Origin: Burkholderiaceae bacterium | Lineage (GTDB): Bacteria; Pseudomonadota; Gammaproteobacteria; Burkholderiales; Burkholderiaceae_A | Assembly: GCA_018402635.1 (NCBI GenBank) | Contig: JAGYIP010000008.1 | Location: 124,001-188,000, forward strand | Direction of reading: 5' to 3' | Length of the DNA stretch: 64,000 nt | In this document: in pieces, positions 31,219 through 40,963 of the stretch | Layout of the letters: each line of letters begins with the position of its first letter | Numbering within the stretch: the stretch's first letter is position 1 | The notes under the pieces: generated by a model | The model's database searches: none | What the model saw: only the letters and a program-made list of their open reading frames with translations | Told to the model about the DNA's origin: nothing | Program-made: the position numbers and the translations under genes

Positions 31219-32368
31219 CTCGTTGGAAATAGTGACGAACCAGCTCGTGGTACTTGGCGTCGTCCATTAAGAAGGCATCATGGCCATGGGGGGCGTCGAT
31301 CTCGGCATAGACCACCCTTCGATTATTCTGCATAAGCGCTGTGACAATTTCGTGCGATCGCTCCGGAGGAAAGCGCCAGTCGGTGCTGAAAGAGACCACC
31401 AAGAACTCCGATTCAACACAGGCAAATGCACGCGCAAGACTGCCTTGCGTTTTCAGTGAGGGGTCAAAGTAGTCAAGCGCCTTCGTAATAAGAAGGTAGC
31501 TGTTGGCATCAAAGTAGCTTGAAAATTTTTCGCCCTGGTAGCGCAGGTAGGACTCAATTTCAAAGTCCACCCCAAAGTCGTAACTGTAGTCTTCACGCTT
31601 TCGAAGGCTTCGGCCAAACTTCTGGGCCATGTCATCGTCAGACAAGTACGTAATGTGACCGATCATGCGCGCAACGGCAAGACCTCGCTTGGGAATCTTG
31701 TTTTCTTTATAGAAGTGGCCATCGCAAAAGTCGGGGTCGGTGATAATGGCGCGTCGAGCCACCTCGTTAAAGGCAATGTTCTGGGCAGAAAGCCGTGGCG
31801 TAGAGGCAATAACAACAGCGTGTGCAATACGCCTGGGGTAGGAAATAGCCCATTGCATGGCCTGCATACCACCCAGGCTTCCCCCCATTACCGCAGCAAA
31901 CCGCTCAATACCTAGGGCGTCAGCGAGCTGCGCCTGGGCATGCACCCAGTCTTCAACAGTGACCACAGGAAAGTCGCCCCCGTAAGGCTCTCCCGTTGAA
32001 GGATTAAGGCTGGTTGGTCCGGTTGACCCGAAGCACGACCCCAGATTATTAACGCCAATAACGAAAAAAATAGTCGTGTCCACGGGCTTACCGGGCCCCA
32101 CCATGTTGTCCCACCAGCCTATGTCGGCTGGGCTGTCGGTGCGTTGCCCAGCAACATGGTGCGAGGCATTAAGTGCATGGCAAATTAATACCGCGTTTGA
32201 CTTCTGTGCATTAAGGCGTCCGTAGGTTTCAAAGGCAAGACGAAACCCTGCCAGCGCTTTGCCTGAGACCAGGTTAAAGCTCTGATCAAACTCAATGACC
32301 TGCTCTTGAACGAGCCCTATGCCGGTTTCTGGCCCGGCTACGTTTGAATGGATGGCTTTACTTGTCAT
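31199..32368 (-). CDS. metX: homoserine O-acyltransferase MetX
   Basis: MetX activates homoserine by acylation, the first committed step of methionine synthesis. It is an alpha/beta-hydrolase of 389 residues with nucleophile Ser164 in GGSLGGMQ, an oxyanion-hole region around NALNASHH, and the C-terminal catalytic histidine in [10 protein letters not shown]. Annotated MetX proteins may use acetyl-CoA or succinyl-CoA, and I cannot decide from sequence alone. It overlaps metW. The divergent orphan LuxR-type gene starts 95 bp away; the gap contains the inverted repeat TGAAA-N7-TTTCA at 32386-32402. Confidence 0.95.
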   Translation of the reverse strand: MTSKAIHSNVAGPETGIGLVQEQVIEFDQSFNLVSGKALAGFRLAFETYGRLNAQKSNAVLICHALNASHHVAGQRTDSPADIGWWDNMVGPGKPVDTTIFFVIGVNNLGSCFGSTGPTSLNPSTGEPYGGDFPVVTVEDWVHAQAQLADALGIERFAAVMGGSLGGMQAMQWAISYPRRIAHAVVIASTPRLSAQNIAFNEVARRAIITDPDFCDGHFYKENKIPKRGLAVARMIGHITYLSDDDMAQKFGRSLRKREDYSYDFGVDFEIESYLRYQGEKFSSYFDANSYLLITKALDYFDPSLKTQGSLARAFACVESEFLVVSFSTDWRFPPERSHEIVTALMQNNRRVVYAEIDAPHGHDAFLMDDAKYHELVRHYFQRVANELR

Positions 32369-32463
32369 GCCCTATGGCGGAGCGCTGAAACATTTGTTTT
32401 CAATTGGACCCGAGAGACCTAAGCAGACTGCAGCTGTTTCGTTGATTACTTAAGGAGTTTGTC

Positions 32464-32871
32464 ATGTCAGAGTCTGCAATTGCCCAGTTACTTTCAGCCC
32501 ACCATTCTAGCCGCGACAAAGAAAAAGCTCGTAGCCAGCGGCCTTGCTCTAAATACGTAGGAACCAGTCTGTCACCCGGCAGCCGCCGCTCGATTCGGCC
32601 GGGAGCCGGTGCATGCATAAAAATTGAGGTGCATGAGCCCTCCCCCGATAGCCGATGGTCTGCCATTACGCCGCGGCAGTTTGAGGTGCTTGAGTGCCTG
32701 GTAGAGGGCAGGCCAACTAAAACCATATGCAAGATGCTCGACATGTCCCCAGGCACAGCCAAGATTCATATTAGCGCCCTTTTGCGTGCACTGAAGGCAA
32801 GAAACCGAGCAGAGGCCGTGATCGCAGCCTTAAAGCTTGGCTGGATTCGCCCTGTCTATGCCTCGCATTAA
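32464..32871 (+). CDS. orphan LuxR-type helix-turn-helix protein
   Basis: The 135-residue protein ends in a complete LuxR/FixJ DNA-binding domain (about residues 68-130): ITPRQFEVLECLVEGRPTK, then DMSPGTAKIHISALLRAL and a final AVIAALKLGW. The first 65 residues are polar and basic with no receiver, autoinducer-binding or sensor domain. A strong ribosome-binding site AAGGAG (32452-32457) sits 6 bp before the ATG, so the start is firm and the protein is not a fragment of a longer reading frame. It diverges from metX, and its stop overlaps that of ptsI by 4 bp. Its target and signal are unknown. Confidence 0.85.
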   Translation: MSESAIAQLLSAHHSSRDKEKARSQRPCSKYVGTSLSPGSRRSIRPGAGACIKIEVHEPSPDSRWSAITPRQFEVLECLVEGRPTKTICKMLDMSPGTAKIHISALLRALKARNRAEAVIAALKLGWIRPVYASH

Positions 32872-34628
32872 TCGGGGCGTAAGGCCTTTGCATTAATTGC
32901 ATTTAGGCCCGATTTCACCAAGGCCGCGTCGGGCAGCTTTAAAAGCCGCCCGACGCCTCGGGAAAGGCTAGCAACCGAGCTGTCGCGCACAACCCGTTTG
33001 ACCTTAAGAATTTCAGTTGCATGCATAGAGAACTCACGCAGACCGAGCCCAAGCAGCAGCCGGGTGAGGTCGGTGTCCCCGGCCATTTCACCGCATAGCG
33101 AGACGGGCAGGTTGGCTCGATTGCAGCCTCGAATGGTCTGATCAATGAGCCGCAATATGGCTGGATGAAGCGGGTTATAAAGGTGAGCCACGCTTCGGTC
33201 CGTTCGGTCAATGGCAAGCGTGTATTGAATGAGGTCGTTGGTGCCAATGGATGCAAAGTCCATGTGCGCAATAAGACCGTCAATGGCAATGGCGGCCGAC
33301 GGCACTTCAATCATGGCGCCAACGCTTATTTTTGGATTGAAGGCCAGCCCTTTTGCTCGTAGGTTTGTCATGGCCTGTTGGACCATTTCTCGCGCTGAGA
33401 TCATTTCCGAGGGACCGCTCACCATGGGGATAAGGATTTTTACTTGGCCAAAGGCCGAGGCCCTAAGCATGGCCCTTAGCTGAGACAAAAAGAGATCGGG
33501 TGACTGAAGGCTGTAACGAATGGCGCGCGAGGCAAGTGCAGGGTTGGCGGGCTTGTCATGCCCGAAGGAGAGCGCGCTGACCTCTTTGTCTGCGCCTGCG
33601 TCCAGCGTACGAATAGTAACTGGCCGGCCCGCCATGGCCTTGACCACCGCACTGTAGGCCTGAAACTGCTCTTCCTCGCCTGGAAGGGAACTGCGGTTCA
33701 TAAATAGAAATTCGCTGCGAAAGAGTCCAATTCCGTCGCAGCCGCGATCAAGCGCAATCTGCACGTCGTTGGGAAGGTCGATATTGGCCATAAGCAAGAC
33801 CGAGACACCATCGAGTGAGCAGCTTGCAAGCTGTTTGAAATCGTCTAGCGCTCTCAGATCGTCGGCATAAACGGCCTGCTGGCCTTTGTAGACAGACTGG
33901 TCCTCGGCGTTAAGGGCGCCTAAAACCGAGCCCTCCTTTGACTTAAGAACAATGATGTCGTTCTGGGCGATTTGATTGAGAAGCCCCGAAACTCCCACGA
34001 CTGCCGGTAGCCCCAGACTGCGGGCAAGAATAGCCGTATGAGAGGTTGCACTGCCTGTCTCGGTAACGAAGCCAAGGAAGCGATGGCGACGCAGAATAAG
34101 CATGTCCGAAGGTGAGATGTCTTTGGCAACAAGAATCCAGCCCCCGTCGTCGTCGTTGTTCTTACGAACGACCTCGTCAAGGCCCGCCTCCCCCTGCATG
34201 GCCCGAAGGATTCGGTCGACGATTTGCTGAACATCGGCCTTGCGCTCACGAAGATAGGGGTCTTCAATTTCATCAAACTGGGCCGAGACGGCTTCAAGCT
34301 GCTGCAGCAGACCCCACTCGGCATTGCAGCGGTCGTGCTGTATGCGTTGCTCGGTGGCGGCCACTAATAGAGGATCTCGCAGAATAATGGCCTGCAGCTC
34401 GAGTAAGGCCGAGACCTCGGCAGAGGGTTCTTGGCCCATGGCCTCTTTAAGACCAGACAGCTCTTTATTGACAATGCGAACGGCTTCGCGAAAACGCTTA
34501 AGCTCGGGCTCGACCTGGTCGGCCTCGAGCCGGCGTCGGGGCAGATCGAGCCGGGCAGAGGCAAGAACCCATGCCTTGCCCATGGCAAGCCCATCGCCAA
34601 TACCAACCCCTGAGAGCGTCCAGGCCAC
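32868..34628 (-). CDS. ptsI: PTS enzyme I (phosphoenolpyruvate-protein phosphotransferase)
   Basis: Enzyme I takes phosphate from phosphoenolpyruvate and passes it to HPr. The 586-residue protein has the phosphohistidine His197 in GSATSHTAILARSLG, the HPr-binding N-terminal helices before it, and the C-terminal PEP-binding barrel with FRSEFLFM, DLIQYTLAIDR and the cysteine motif SLCGEMAGD. It is the sugar-PTS type, lacking the GAF domain of PtsP. It starts 2 bp after ptsH. In Betaproteobacteria this relay usually has no sugar permease and serves regulation, and no EIIB or EIIC is encoded in this window. Confidence 0.95.
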   Translation of the reverse strand: MAWTLSGVGIGDGLAMGKAWVLASARLDLPRRRLEADQVEPELKRFREAVRIVNKELSGLKEAMGQEPSAEVSALLELQAIILRDPLLVAATEQRIQHDRCNAEWGLLQQLEAVSAQFDEIEDPYLRERKADVQQIVDRILRAMQGEAGLDEVVRKNNDDDGGWILVAKDISPSDMLILRRHRFLGFVTETGSATSHTAILARSLGLPAVVGVSGLLNQIAQNDIIVLKSKEGSVLGALNAEDQSVYKGQQAVYADDLRALDDFKQLASCSLDGVSVLLMANIDLPNDVQIALDRGCDGIGLFRSEFLFMNRSSLPGEEEQFQAYSAVVKAMAGRPVTIRTLDAGADKEVSALSFGHDKPANPALASRAIRYSLQSPDLFLSQLRAMLRASAFGQVKILIPMVSGPSEMISAREMVQQAMTNLRAKGLAFNPKISVGAMIEVPSAAIAIDGLIAHMDFASIGTNDLIQYTLAIDRTDRSVAHLYNPLHPAILRLIDQTIRGCNRANLPVSLCGEMAGDTDLTRLLLGLGLREFSMHATEILKVKRVVRDSSVASLSRGVGRLLKLPDAALVKSGLNAINAKALRPD

Positions 34629-34630
34629 GG

Positions 34631-34900
34631 CTAGTCCTCCTCTCCAAATTTGTCTTGGAATAATTTCACCAGACTCTCCATGGCCGCGTCCTCTTGTTCG
34701 CCCGCTGTCTCAATGGTGACCTCGGACCCAAGGCCTGCAGCAAGCATGGTGACCCCAAGAACGCTTTTCGCATTAATACGCCGGGTTTTGCCTTCAAGCC
34801 AGACCTCGCAGGCAAAGGAGGAGGCCAGTTGCGAGAGCTTTGAAGACGCCCGAAGGTGCAGCCCGAGCTTATTGGTGATGGTGAGAGTCTGACGTGGCAT
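34631..34900 (-). CDS. ptsH: HPr phosphocarrier protein
   Basis: HPr relays phosphate from enzyme I to EIIA proteins. The 89-residue protein has the active His15 in NKLGLHLRAS and the conserved Arg17. Ser46 lies in NAKSVLGV, the position that HPr kinase phosphorylates in organisms with HprK, which many Betaproteobacteria possess (not seen here). It lies between the mannose-type EIIA gene (30 bp upstream) and ptsI (2 bp downstream). A role in regulation rather than sugar uptake is inferred. Confidence 0.95.
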   Translation of the reverse strand: MPRQTLTITNKLGLHLRASSKLSQLASSFACEVWLEGKTRRINAKSVLGVTMLAAGLGSEVTIETAGEQEDAAMESLVKLFQDKFGEED

Positions 34901-34930
34901 GCAGGCACTTGCTATGGAAAGGAGGGGCGC

Positions 34931-35344
34931 TTAGCGATCGGCTTGAAGGGGGGAAATGGTCTGAAGGTATTGTCCAGTATCTCCGCCAAGTTTGGCGAGT
35001 AGTTCGCACTGACCAAGCGAGCGGTAAGTGATGGCTCGCAACAAGACCGGTAGGTTCACGCCGGCTACTCCCTTGGCAATGTCGGGATGCCTTTTCATGA
35101 AGGCGACCACCCCGTTATAGGGTGTGGCACCAATCATGTCGGTTAAGAAAAAAACCGCCTTCGGTTGCTTGAGTTCGTGCCATCGCAAGGCGATGGCCTG
35201 GCTAACCTGCTCGGGCTCTTGGCTTGAGAGCACATCAAAGACCTCGACATCCGAGAGTGAGCGGCCAAAGCCGTGGCAGGCTACTGCATGAAGGGCCGAG
35301 GCAAGCGGTGCATGACAGACTAAGAAAAGGCAACAGCCACTCAT
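34931..35344 (-). CDS. mannose-type PTS EIIA component
   Basis: The 137-residue protein matches the EIIA-Man fold: CLFLVCHAPLASALH with the likely phosphorylated His11, then VEVFDV, VFFLTDMIGATPYN (the DMxGxTP motif) and VNLPVLLRAITYR. Its position before ptsH and ptsI with no EIIB, EIIC or EIID genes is characteristic of Betaproteobacteria, where the protein is presumed regulatory. The start ATG overlaps the gshB stop by 4 bp, so glutathione synthesis and the PTS relay share a transcript. Confidence 0.92.
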   Translation of the reverse strand: MSGCCLFLVCHAPLASALHAVACHGFGRSLSDVEVFDVLSSQEPEQVSQAIALRWHELKQPKAVFFLTDMIGATPYNGVVAFMKRHPDIAKGVAGVNLPVLLRAITYRSLGQCELLAKLGGDTGQYLQTISPLQADR

Positions 35345-36336
35345 GCTTCAAAGGATCTTTCAATTGCAGAAATAAATAAGTCCCCAACATCGGCGGGCGT
35401 CTGGGCGGAAATTTCCTGAAAGCCGGTTGGGCTGGTGACATTAATTTCGGTAAGCCGATTACCAATAATATCGAGGCCCACGAGAAAAAGCCCGCGGCTT
35501 GCAAGCACAGGGCCAAGCGCCTGGGCGATGGCCAGATCGTCTTTACTTAAGGCCTGGGCAACACCTTTACCCCCTGCCGCAAGGTTGCCCCGTGAGGCAC
35601 CTTCTGGAGGAATGCGCGCAAGGCTGTAGGGAACGGGCGTGCCGTTAATTAAAAGAACGCGCTTATCGCCCTTTGAGATTTCTGGAAGGTAAATTTGCGC
35701 CATGATGGCGCGTGCCTCGTTCTGTGTGAGCATCTCCAGGATAACGGGCAGGTTGGGGTCCGCGGAGGTGGTGACAAAAACCCCTGCCCCACCCATTGCA
35801 TCGAGTGGCTTGTAGACAACCTTTTCATGGGACTCTGCAAAGGCTCTTAGCAACTTGATGTTGCTTGAGACAAGTCCTGGGGCAGCGTAGGCCGCAAATT
35901 CTAAAACGGCCATTTTTTCGCCATGATCGCGCAGTGCGGCAGGTCGATTAATCACCGGCAGACCCGCCTGCTCGAGCGCGGTGAGCATTTGGGTGGCCGC
36001 AAAATAGGCTTCGTTAAACGGCGGGTCTTTGCGCATGATGACCAGGTCGAAGTCAGTATGACTAAGTAGCTGCACGGCATGGGCCTGCGCCCAAGAAAGC
36101 TCAGGACTTGTTTTTTCCTCGGGTGTGGGGCTTGTTTGGCCTTCAGCGATTGGCTTAAGGCATTGGGCCATGATGCGTGGTCTGACTTCACTGGCGTTGT
36201 AGCTAAGGCTTATTGCCTCGGGTTCGCAGTACCAGCAGCAATGGCCACGACGCCAGGCGGCTCGAATCATTGCAATGGTGGAGTCTTTCGCGGGCTTAAG
36301 GCTTGCTAAGGGGTCACCGAGAAACAAGAGCCGCAT
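35341..36336 (-). CDS. gshB: glutathione synthetase
   Basis: GshB joins gamma-glutamylcysteine and glycine with ATP. The 331-residue ATP-grasp protein shows the prokaryotic GshB pattern: FLGDPLASLKPAKDSTIAM at the start, VIMRKDPPFNEAYF, INRPAALRDHGEKM, KPLDAMGGAGVF and INVTSPTGFQEI at the magnesium site. The length is normal, and it follows gshA by 28 bp. Its stop overlaps the start of the EIIA gene by 4 bp. This gshA-gshB-EIIA-ptsH-ptsI order recurs in Burkholderiales. Confidence 0.96.
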   Translation of the reverse strand: MRLLFLGDPLASLKPAKDSTIAMIRAAWRRGHCCWYCEPEAISLSYNASEVRPRIMAQCLKPIAEGQTSPTPEEKTSPELSWAQAHAVQLLSHTDFDLVIMRKDPPFNEAYFAATQMLTALEQAGLPVINRPAALRDHGEKMAVLEFAAYAAPGLVSSNIKLLRAFAESHEKVVYKPLDAMGGAGVFVTTSADPNLPVILEMLTQNEARAIMAQIYLPEISKGDKRVLLINGTPVPYSLARIPPEGASRGNLAAGGKGVAQALSKDDLAIAQALGPVLASRGLFLVGLDIIGNRLTEINVTSPTGFQEISAQTPADVGDLFISAIERSFEA

Positions 36337-36364
36337 AAGGAGATTGGCGAAGCCTTCGGTAGGT

Positions 36365-37706
36365 CTACGGGGTCAACACCGAGAGACTCGGTGAGAGACC
36401 CTGAGAGGCGGGGTGCGTTGCCTGAAGTTCACGCGAGGCCGCTAAAAGGGCAAGCCGCGAGACAACACCATAGAGGTAAAGCCGGTTGGGTGTGGCGTCG
36501 GGCTCGGCGCCCACCACCGGCTGCTGACAGCCCTCTTCAAACGGAAGAGGAACAAACCGCGCCCCAGGCGCATTAAGGTTCTCATCGGGCCCTCGCTCAA
36601 CATGCACGCGGTAAAACCCCCCCACTACAAAACGATCCACCATGTAGACCACGGGCTCGGCGACCGCGGGCCCCTCGGGCTGATCAACGGTTTCAAAGGA
36701 ATGCACGCCCTCTTGAACAATGACATCGGAGAAGACAAGGCCCTCTTTGCCCACGGCCATTTTGTTGCGCTGCTTACGGTTGAGTTGAAGAACATCGGAG
36801 GGGTCTTTGACGGTCATGATGCCCATGCCATAGGTTCCGGCATCGGCCTTCACAATGACAAAGGGCTGTTGTTTTATGCCGTGCTCTTTGTACTTGAGCG
36901 TTGTTTTGGATAAGACATCGGAGACCGCATCTGCAAGGGCCTGCTCGCCTAGCCGAGCCTGAAAATCAAGGCCACGGCACTGGCTGAAGATTGGGTTAAT
37001 AAGCCAGGGGTCAATTTGGAGGCGTTGTGCAAACTCTTCGGCCACGCTGTTGTAGGCGGCAAAATGCTCGGACTTTCGACGCGAGGCCCACCCGGCATGC
37101 AAAGGGGGAAAAAGCTTTTGCCCCACAAGCCCCTGAAGAATGGGGGGCACGCCGGCAGACAGGTCGTTGTTGAGCAGAACCAGGCAAGGTTCAAAATTTT
37201 CAAGTCCGAGCCGGTCATTCTGGCGAACCAAGGGCTCCACAAGCAGGCTGAATGAATCGCCGAGATTTGTCTGGCCGGCGAACTCGGTGGGCTCCGTTGA
37301 TTTCCGGGTTCAGGCTGCCAATACGAACCTCAAGGCCCGCCTGCTGGAGAAGATCACGCAGCCTTGCAATATTGGCAAGGTAGAAGTTATTACGGGTGTG
37401 ATTCTCGGGAACGAGTAAAACCCGCGCAATGTCCGGGCAATGGGTTTCGACACTTACCATAAGGGCCTGAACAGCAACCGGAAGCGCAGACTCACTTAGG
37501 TTATTAAAGCCACCGGGAAATAGATTGGTGTCGACCGGGGCGAGCTTGAAGCAGGCATTGCGTAGGTCAACCGACCCGTAAAAGGGTGGCGAGTGAGATC
37601 GCCACTGCGATCGGAACCAATGCTCGATTTCGGTGCTGTGATTAAGCACACGTTCTTCCAGGTCGATGAGGCGGCCACACAGGCTTTGATGGACTTGAGG
37701 ATTCAT
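36365..37706 (-). CDS. gshA: glutamate-cysteine ligase, reading frame broken by a 1-base insertion
   Basis: GshA makes gamma-glutamylcysteine, the first step of glutathione synthesis. The start is the ATG at 37706 (MNPQVHQS). The frame is lost at GSLNPEINGA, and the downstream part continues in another frame as EPLVRQNDRLGLENF. Removing one G from the GGG at 37289-37291 (CCC on the coding strand) restores GATEFAGQTNLGDSF in between and gives about 446 residues, normal for the proteobacterial GshA family. Family blocks include LLNNDLSAGVP, PPLHAGWASRRKSEHF and VIVKADAGTYGMGIMTV. gshB follows after 28 bp. A sequencing error is more likely than a true pseudogene. Confidence 0.9.
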
Positions 37707-37728
37707 AGTCCGATTGTAGCGTTCGGGC

Positions 37729-37762
37729 AAAAAAAGCCCGCGGTCACTGGTGTGCCGCGGGC
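37729..37762 (-). terminator. Rho-independent terminator after amtB
   Basis: GCCCGCGG (37736-37743) and CCGCGGGC (37755-37762) form a perfect 8-bp stem with an 11-base loop. The plus-strand A-run at 37729-37735 is a U-run in a leftward transcript. It therefore ends the torF-glnK-amtB transcript, about 55 bp past the amtB stop and just before gshA starts. Confidence 0.88.
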
Positions 37763-37816
37763 CTGGGGAGGAGGGCCGTTAGAAACAAAAGCCCTTAGGA
37801 GAAACTAACTGAAAAC

Positions 37817-39226
37817 TTAATTGCGGCCCACAAACTCGGGATAGGCCTCTAGCCCACACTCAACCTGGTCCACACCTTGGTATTCCTCTTCCTCAGAGAC
37901 ACGGATACCCATCATGGCCTTGAGAATGCCCCAGACAATGAGGCTGGTGCCAAAGACCCAGACAAAGATCGTGATGGCACCCATGATCTGACCGGTGAAG
38001 CTAGAGTCCGAGTTGGTGATGGGAACCAACAACAAGCCAAGCAGACCCACCACACCATGAACCGAAATGGCACCCACGGGGTCGTCAATCTTCATGGAAT
38101 CCAGTGCCCGAATGGAGAAGACCACCAAGACGCCACCCGCCGCACCAAACAGCGTTGCCTGCAAGGCAGAGGGTGCTGAAGGCTCTGCGGTAATGGCCAC
38201 CAGGCCTGCCAAGGCGCCGTTAAGGGCCATGGTCAGGTCTGCCTTGCCATAAAGAGCCTTAGAGACCAAGAGGGCTGCAATAAGACCACCGGCTGCTGCG
38301 GCGTTTGTATTTAAGAAGACCATGGCAACTGCGTTGGCGTTAGCAATGTCACCAAGCTTCAGAACCGAGCCACCATTAAAGCCAAACCAGCCCATCCAGA
38401 GGATGAAGGTACCGAGCGTGGCCAGTGGCAGGTTGGATCCGAGAATCGGCTTGACCTCGCCATTTGGGCCGTACTTCCCCTTACGAGGACCCAGCAGCAA
38501 GACGCCAGCAAGCGCGGCCGAGGCACCCGCCATATGAACAATGCCAGAGCCAGCAAAGTCGGAAAAGCCCATGTCACCCAGGTTGAACATGCCAAAAACG
38601 TCCGCACCGTTCCATGTCCACGAACCTTCCATGGGATAGATAAAGCCTGTCATGAAAACGCAGAAGATAAGAAAGGCCCAGAGCTTCATGCGCTCGGCGA
38701 CAGCTCCCGAGACAATTGACATGGCCGTAGCAACAAACACAACCTGGAAGAAGAAGTCGGAGGGGTCGGCGTAAATGGAATCACCGCCGAATCCGCCTTC
38801 GCGCTCGGAGAAGCTTTTTAGGACGTCACCTGTAAGGCTCTCGCCGCCGGCAATGCCAGACAAGAAGAAGCTTCCGTCGTACATGATGGCGTAGCCACAG
38901 ACCATGTACATAATGCAGGCAATGGAGTAGAGCGCCACGTTTTTAGTAAGAATCTCCGTGGTGTTTTTGGTGCGAACAAAACCTGCCTCAAGCATGGAAA
39001 AGCCAGCAGCCATCCACATGACCAAGGCACCACAGACCAAAAAGTAGAACGTGTCCATGGCGTACTGCAGTTCAAAGACATGACTTAGAACATCAGGGGC
39101 TGCAGCAACGGCGGCCGCTGCAGCTTCGGGGGCCGCTGTCTGGGCAAGGACTGGAAGGCACAGGGCGCCAAGCCCTGTCGCCAGCAGTCCAGCTGCACCG
39201 CGGTTGAGTAAAGAAGTTGATTTCAT
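37817..39226 (-). CDS. amtB: ammonium transporter AmtB
   Basis: AmtB is a trimeric ammonium channel of the inner membrane. The start is placed at the ATG at 39226 (MKSTSLLNRG); the frame is open 18 bp further. The 469-residue protein has an N-terminal signal-like segment, an Ala-rich stretch, and then eleven hydrophobic helices including the family motifs DTFYFLVCGALVMWMAAGFSMLEAG, here cut to its core MWMAAGFSMLEAG, DFAGSGIVHMAGA and GGLIAALLVSKALYG. It follows glnK by 41 bp, the near-universal pairing in which GlnK plugs the channel when nitrogen is plentiful. A strong terminator follows. Confidence 0.96.
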   Translation of the reverse strand: MKSTSLLNRGAAGLLATGLGALCLPVLAQTAAPEAAAAAVAAAPDVLSHVFELQYAMDTFYFLVCGALVMWMAAGFSMLEAGFVRTKNTTEILTKNVALYSIACIMYMVCGYAIMYDGSFFLSGIAGGESLTGDVLKSFSEREGGFGGDSIYADPSDFFFQVVFVATAMSIVSGAVAERMKLWAFLIFCVFMTGFIYPMEGSWTWNGADVFGMFNLGDMGFSDFAGSGIVHMAGASAALAGVLLLGPRKGKYGPNGEVKPILGSNLPLATLGTFILWMGWFGFNGGSVLKLGDIANANAVAMVFLNTNAAAAGGLIAALLVSKALYGKADLTMALNGALAGLVAITAEPSAPSALQATLFGAAGGVLVVFSIRALDSMKIDDPVGAISVHGVVGLLGLLLVPITNSDSSFTGQIMGAITIFVWVFGTSLIVWGILKAMMGIRVSEEEEYQGVDQVECGLEAYPEFVGRN

Positions 39227-39267
39227 AGAGTCCTCACAATGCAATGGGGTCGTAAAGTCGGCTTGCG

Positions 39268-40348
<1,081 letters not shown>

Positions 40349-40398
40349 AAAGGTTCTCCTAAAAATATGGGTGGGGTGGTATTTACCCAAGCCTTAAT

Positions 40399-40414
40399 AG
40401 CGATTACCGTGCCA
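40399..40414 (-). promoter_or_regulatory. sigma-54 promoter of torF-glnK-amtB
   Basis: Read on the minus strand the site is TGGCACGGTAATCGCT. It has the invariant GG-N10-GC of sigma-54 promoters and differs from the consensus TGGCACG-N4-TTGCW at one base of the -12 element (TCGC for TTGC). It lies 51 bp before the torF start codon, so transcription would begin about 40 bases upstream of it. No promoter-like site of this quality was noticed elsewhere in the window. Confidence 0.82.
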
Positions 40415-40486
40415 GTCCAAAAAGCCTTAAAAGATCCTAGTAAGGGCCTAAAAAAGCGCTTTCCTGCCTTATTAACGCTGGTCAAT

Positions 40487-40532
40487 GGTGCGCTGCCAGC
40501 AGATAAGCACCGGATTGGTGCGCAGCGCACCA
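40487..40532. promoter_or_regulatory. array of NtrC-like half-sites upstream of the sigma-54 promoter
   Basis: Half-sites GGTGC or GCACC lie at 40487-40491, 40507-40511, 40517-40521 and 40527-40531, with centres 20, 10 and 10 bp apart, so all face one side of the helix. GCACCGGATTGGTGC (40507-40521) matches the NtrC consensus GCACCA-N3-TGGTGC at all but one defined base. An overlapping perfect palindrome, TGGTGCGCAGCGCACCA, spans 40516-40532. The array is 75-130 bp upstream of the sigma-54 promoter, a normal enhancer distance. NtrC binding is inferred. Confidence 0.72.
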
Positions 40533-40612
40533 CAAAAAGGGCAGCCTCCTGCCAACCCTCTTTTTAGGAACGGCCCCCTGAAAAGCAGCCAGAAATGGGG
40601 TACCGTTCATGC

Positions 40613-40930
40613 ATGCCTGAACTACCCCCCCTTTTTGCTGATCTGCAAAAAAAGCTCTCCGATGTCATGTCCAGCGGCCCGGCTGCCCAGGTGCAGGCGC
40701 AGCTTCGCCAGACCCTTGATGCCACCTTGCAGAAGATGGATCTGGTGACCCGTGAAGAGTTCGATCAGCAAGGCCTTCTGCTGGAACAGGCACTTATGAA
40801 GCTCGCAGAGCTTGAGGCGCAGCTTAAAGCGTTCACGTCTCAGGCGGGTGAAGCAGCGGCCAGCAACCCTGCAGCAAACGCGCGTCCAGACCCCAGTCAG
40901 ACCGGCACAAGCCCCATAAACGACCAGTAG
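40613..40930 (+). CDS. ubiK: ubiquinone biosynthesis accessory factor UbiK
   Basis: UbiK (YqiC, BMFP domain) is a small coiled-coil protein that assists the ubiquinone biosynthesis complex together with UbiJ under oxygen. The start is the ATG at 40613 (MPELPPLFADLQKKL), which gives 105 residues. The central part is the family pattern VTREEFDQQGLLLEQALMKL followed by a heptad-like helix, and the tail is Ala/Pro-rich and disordered. It diverges from torF across a 264-bp control region. yifB follows after 33 bp on the same strand. Confidence 0.9.
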   Translation: MPELPPLFADLQKKLSDVMSSGPAAQVQAQLRQTLDATLQKMDLVTREEFDQQGLLLEQALMKLAELEAQLKAFTSQAGEAAASNPAANARPDPSQTGTSPINDQ

Positions 40931-40963
40931 TCAGCCGGCCACTGCCTCGCGTTCCATGGGGGC

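Noticed and set aside
32369-32463. SAM or methionine riboswitch upstream of metX, and a MetR box
   Set aside because: The 95-bp gap is too short for a known SAM riboswitch plus promoter, no such pairing pattern was seen, and the TGAAA-N7-TTTCA repeat does not have the TGAA-N5-TTCA spacing of MetR.
40516-40532. Palindrome TGGTGCGCAGCGCACCA as a terminator hairpin
   Set aside because: No T-run follows on either strand, it lies upstream of the promoter, and its half-sites fit the NtrC array better.
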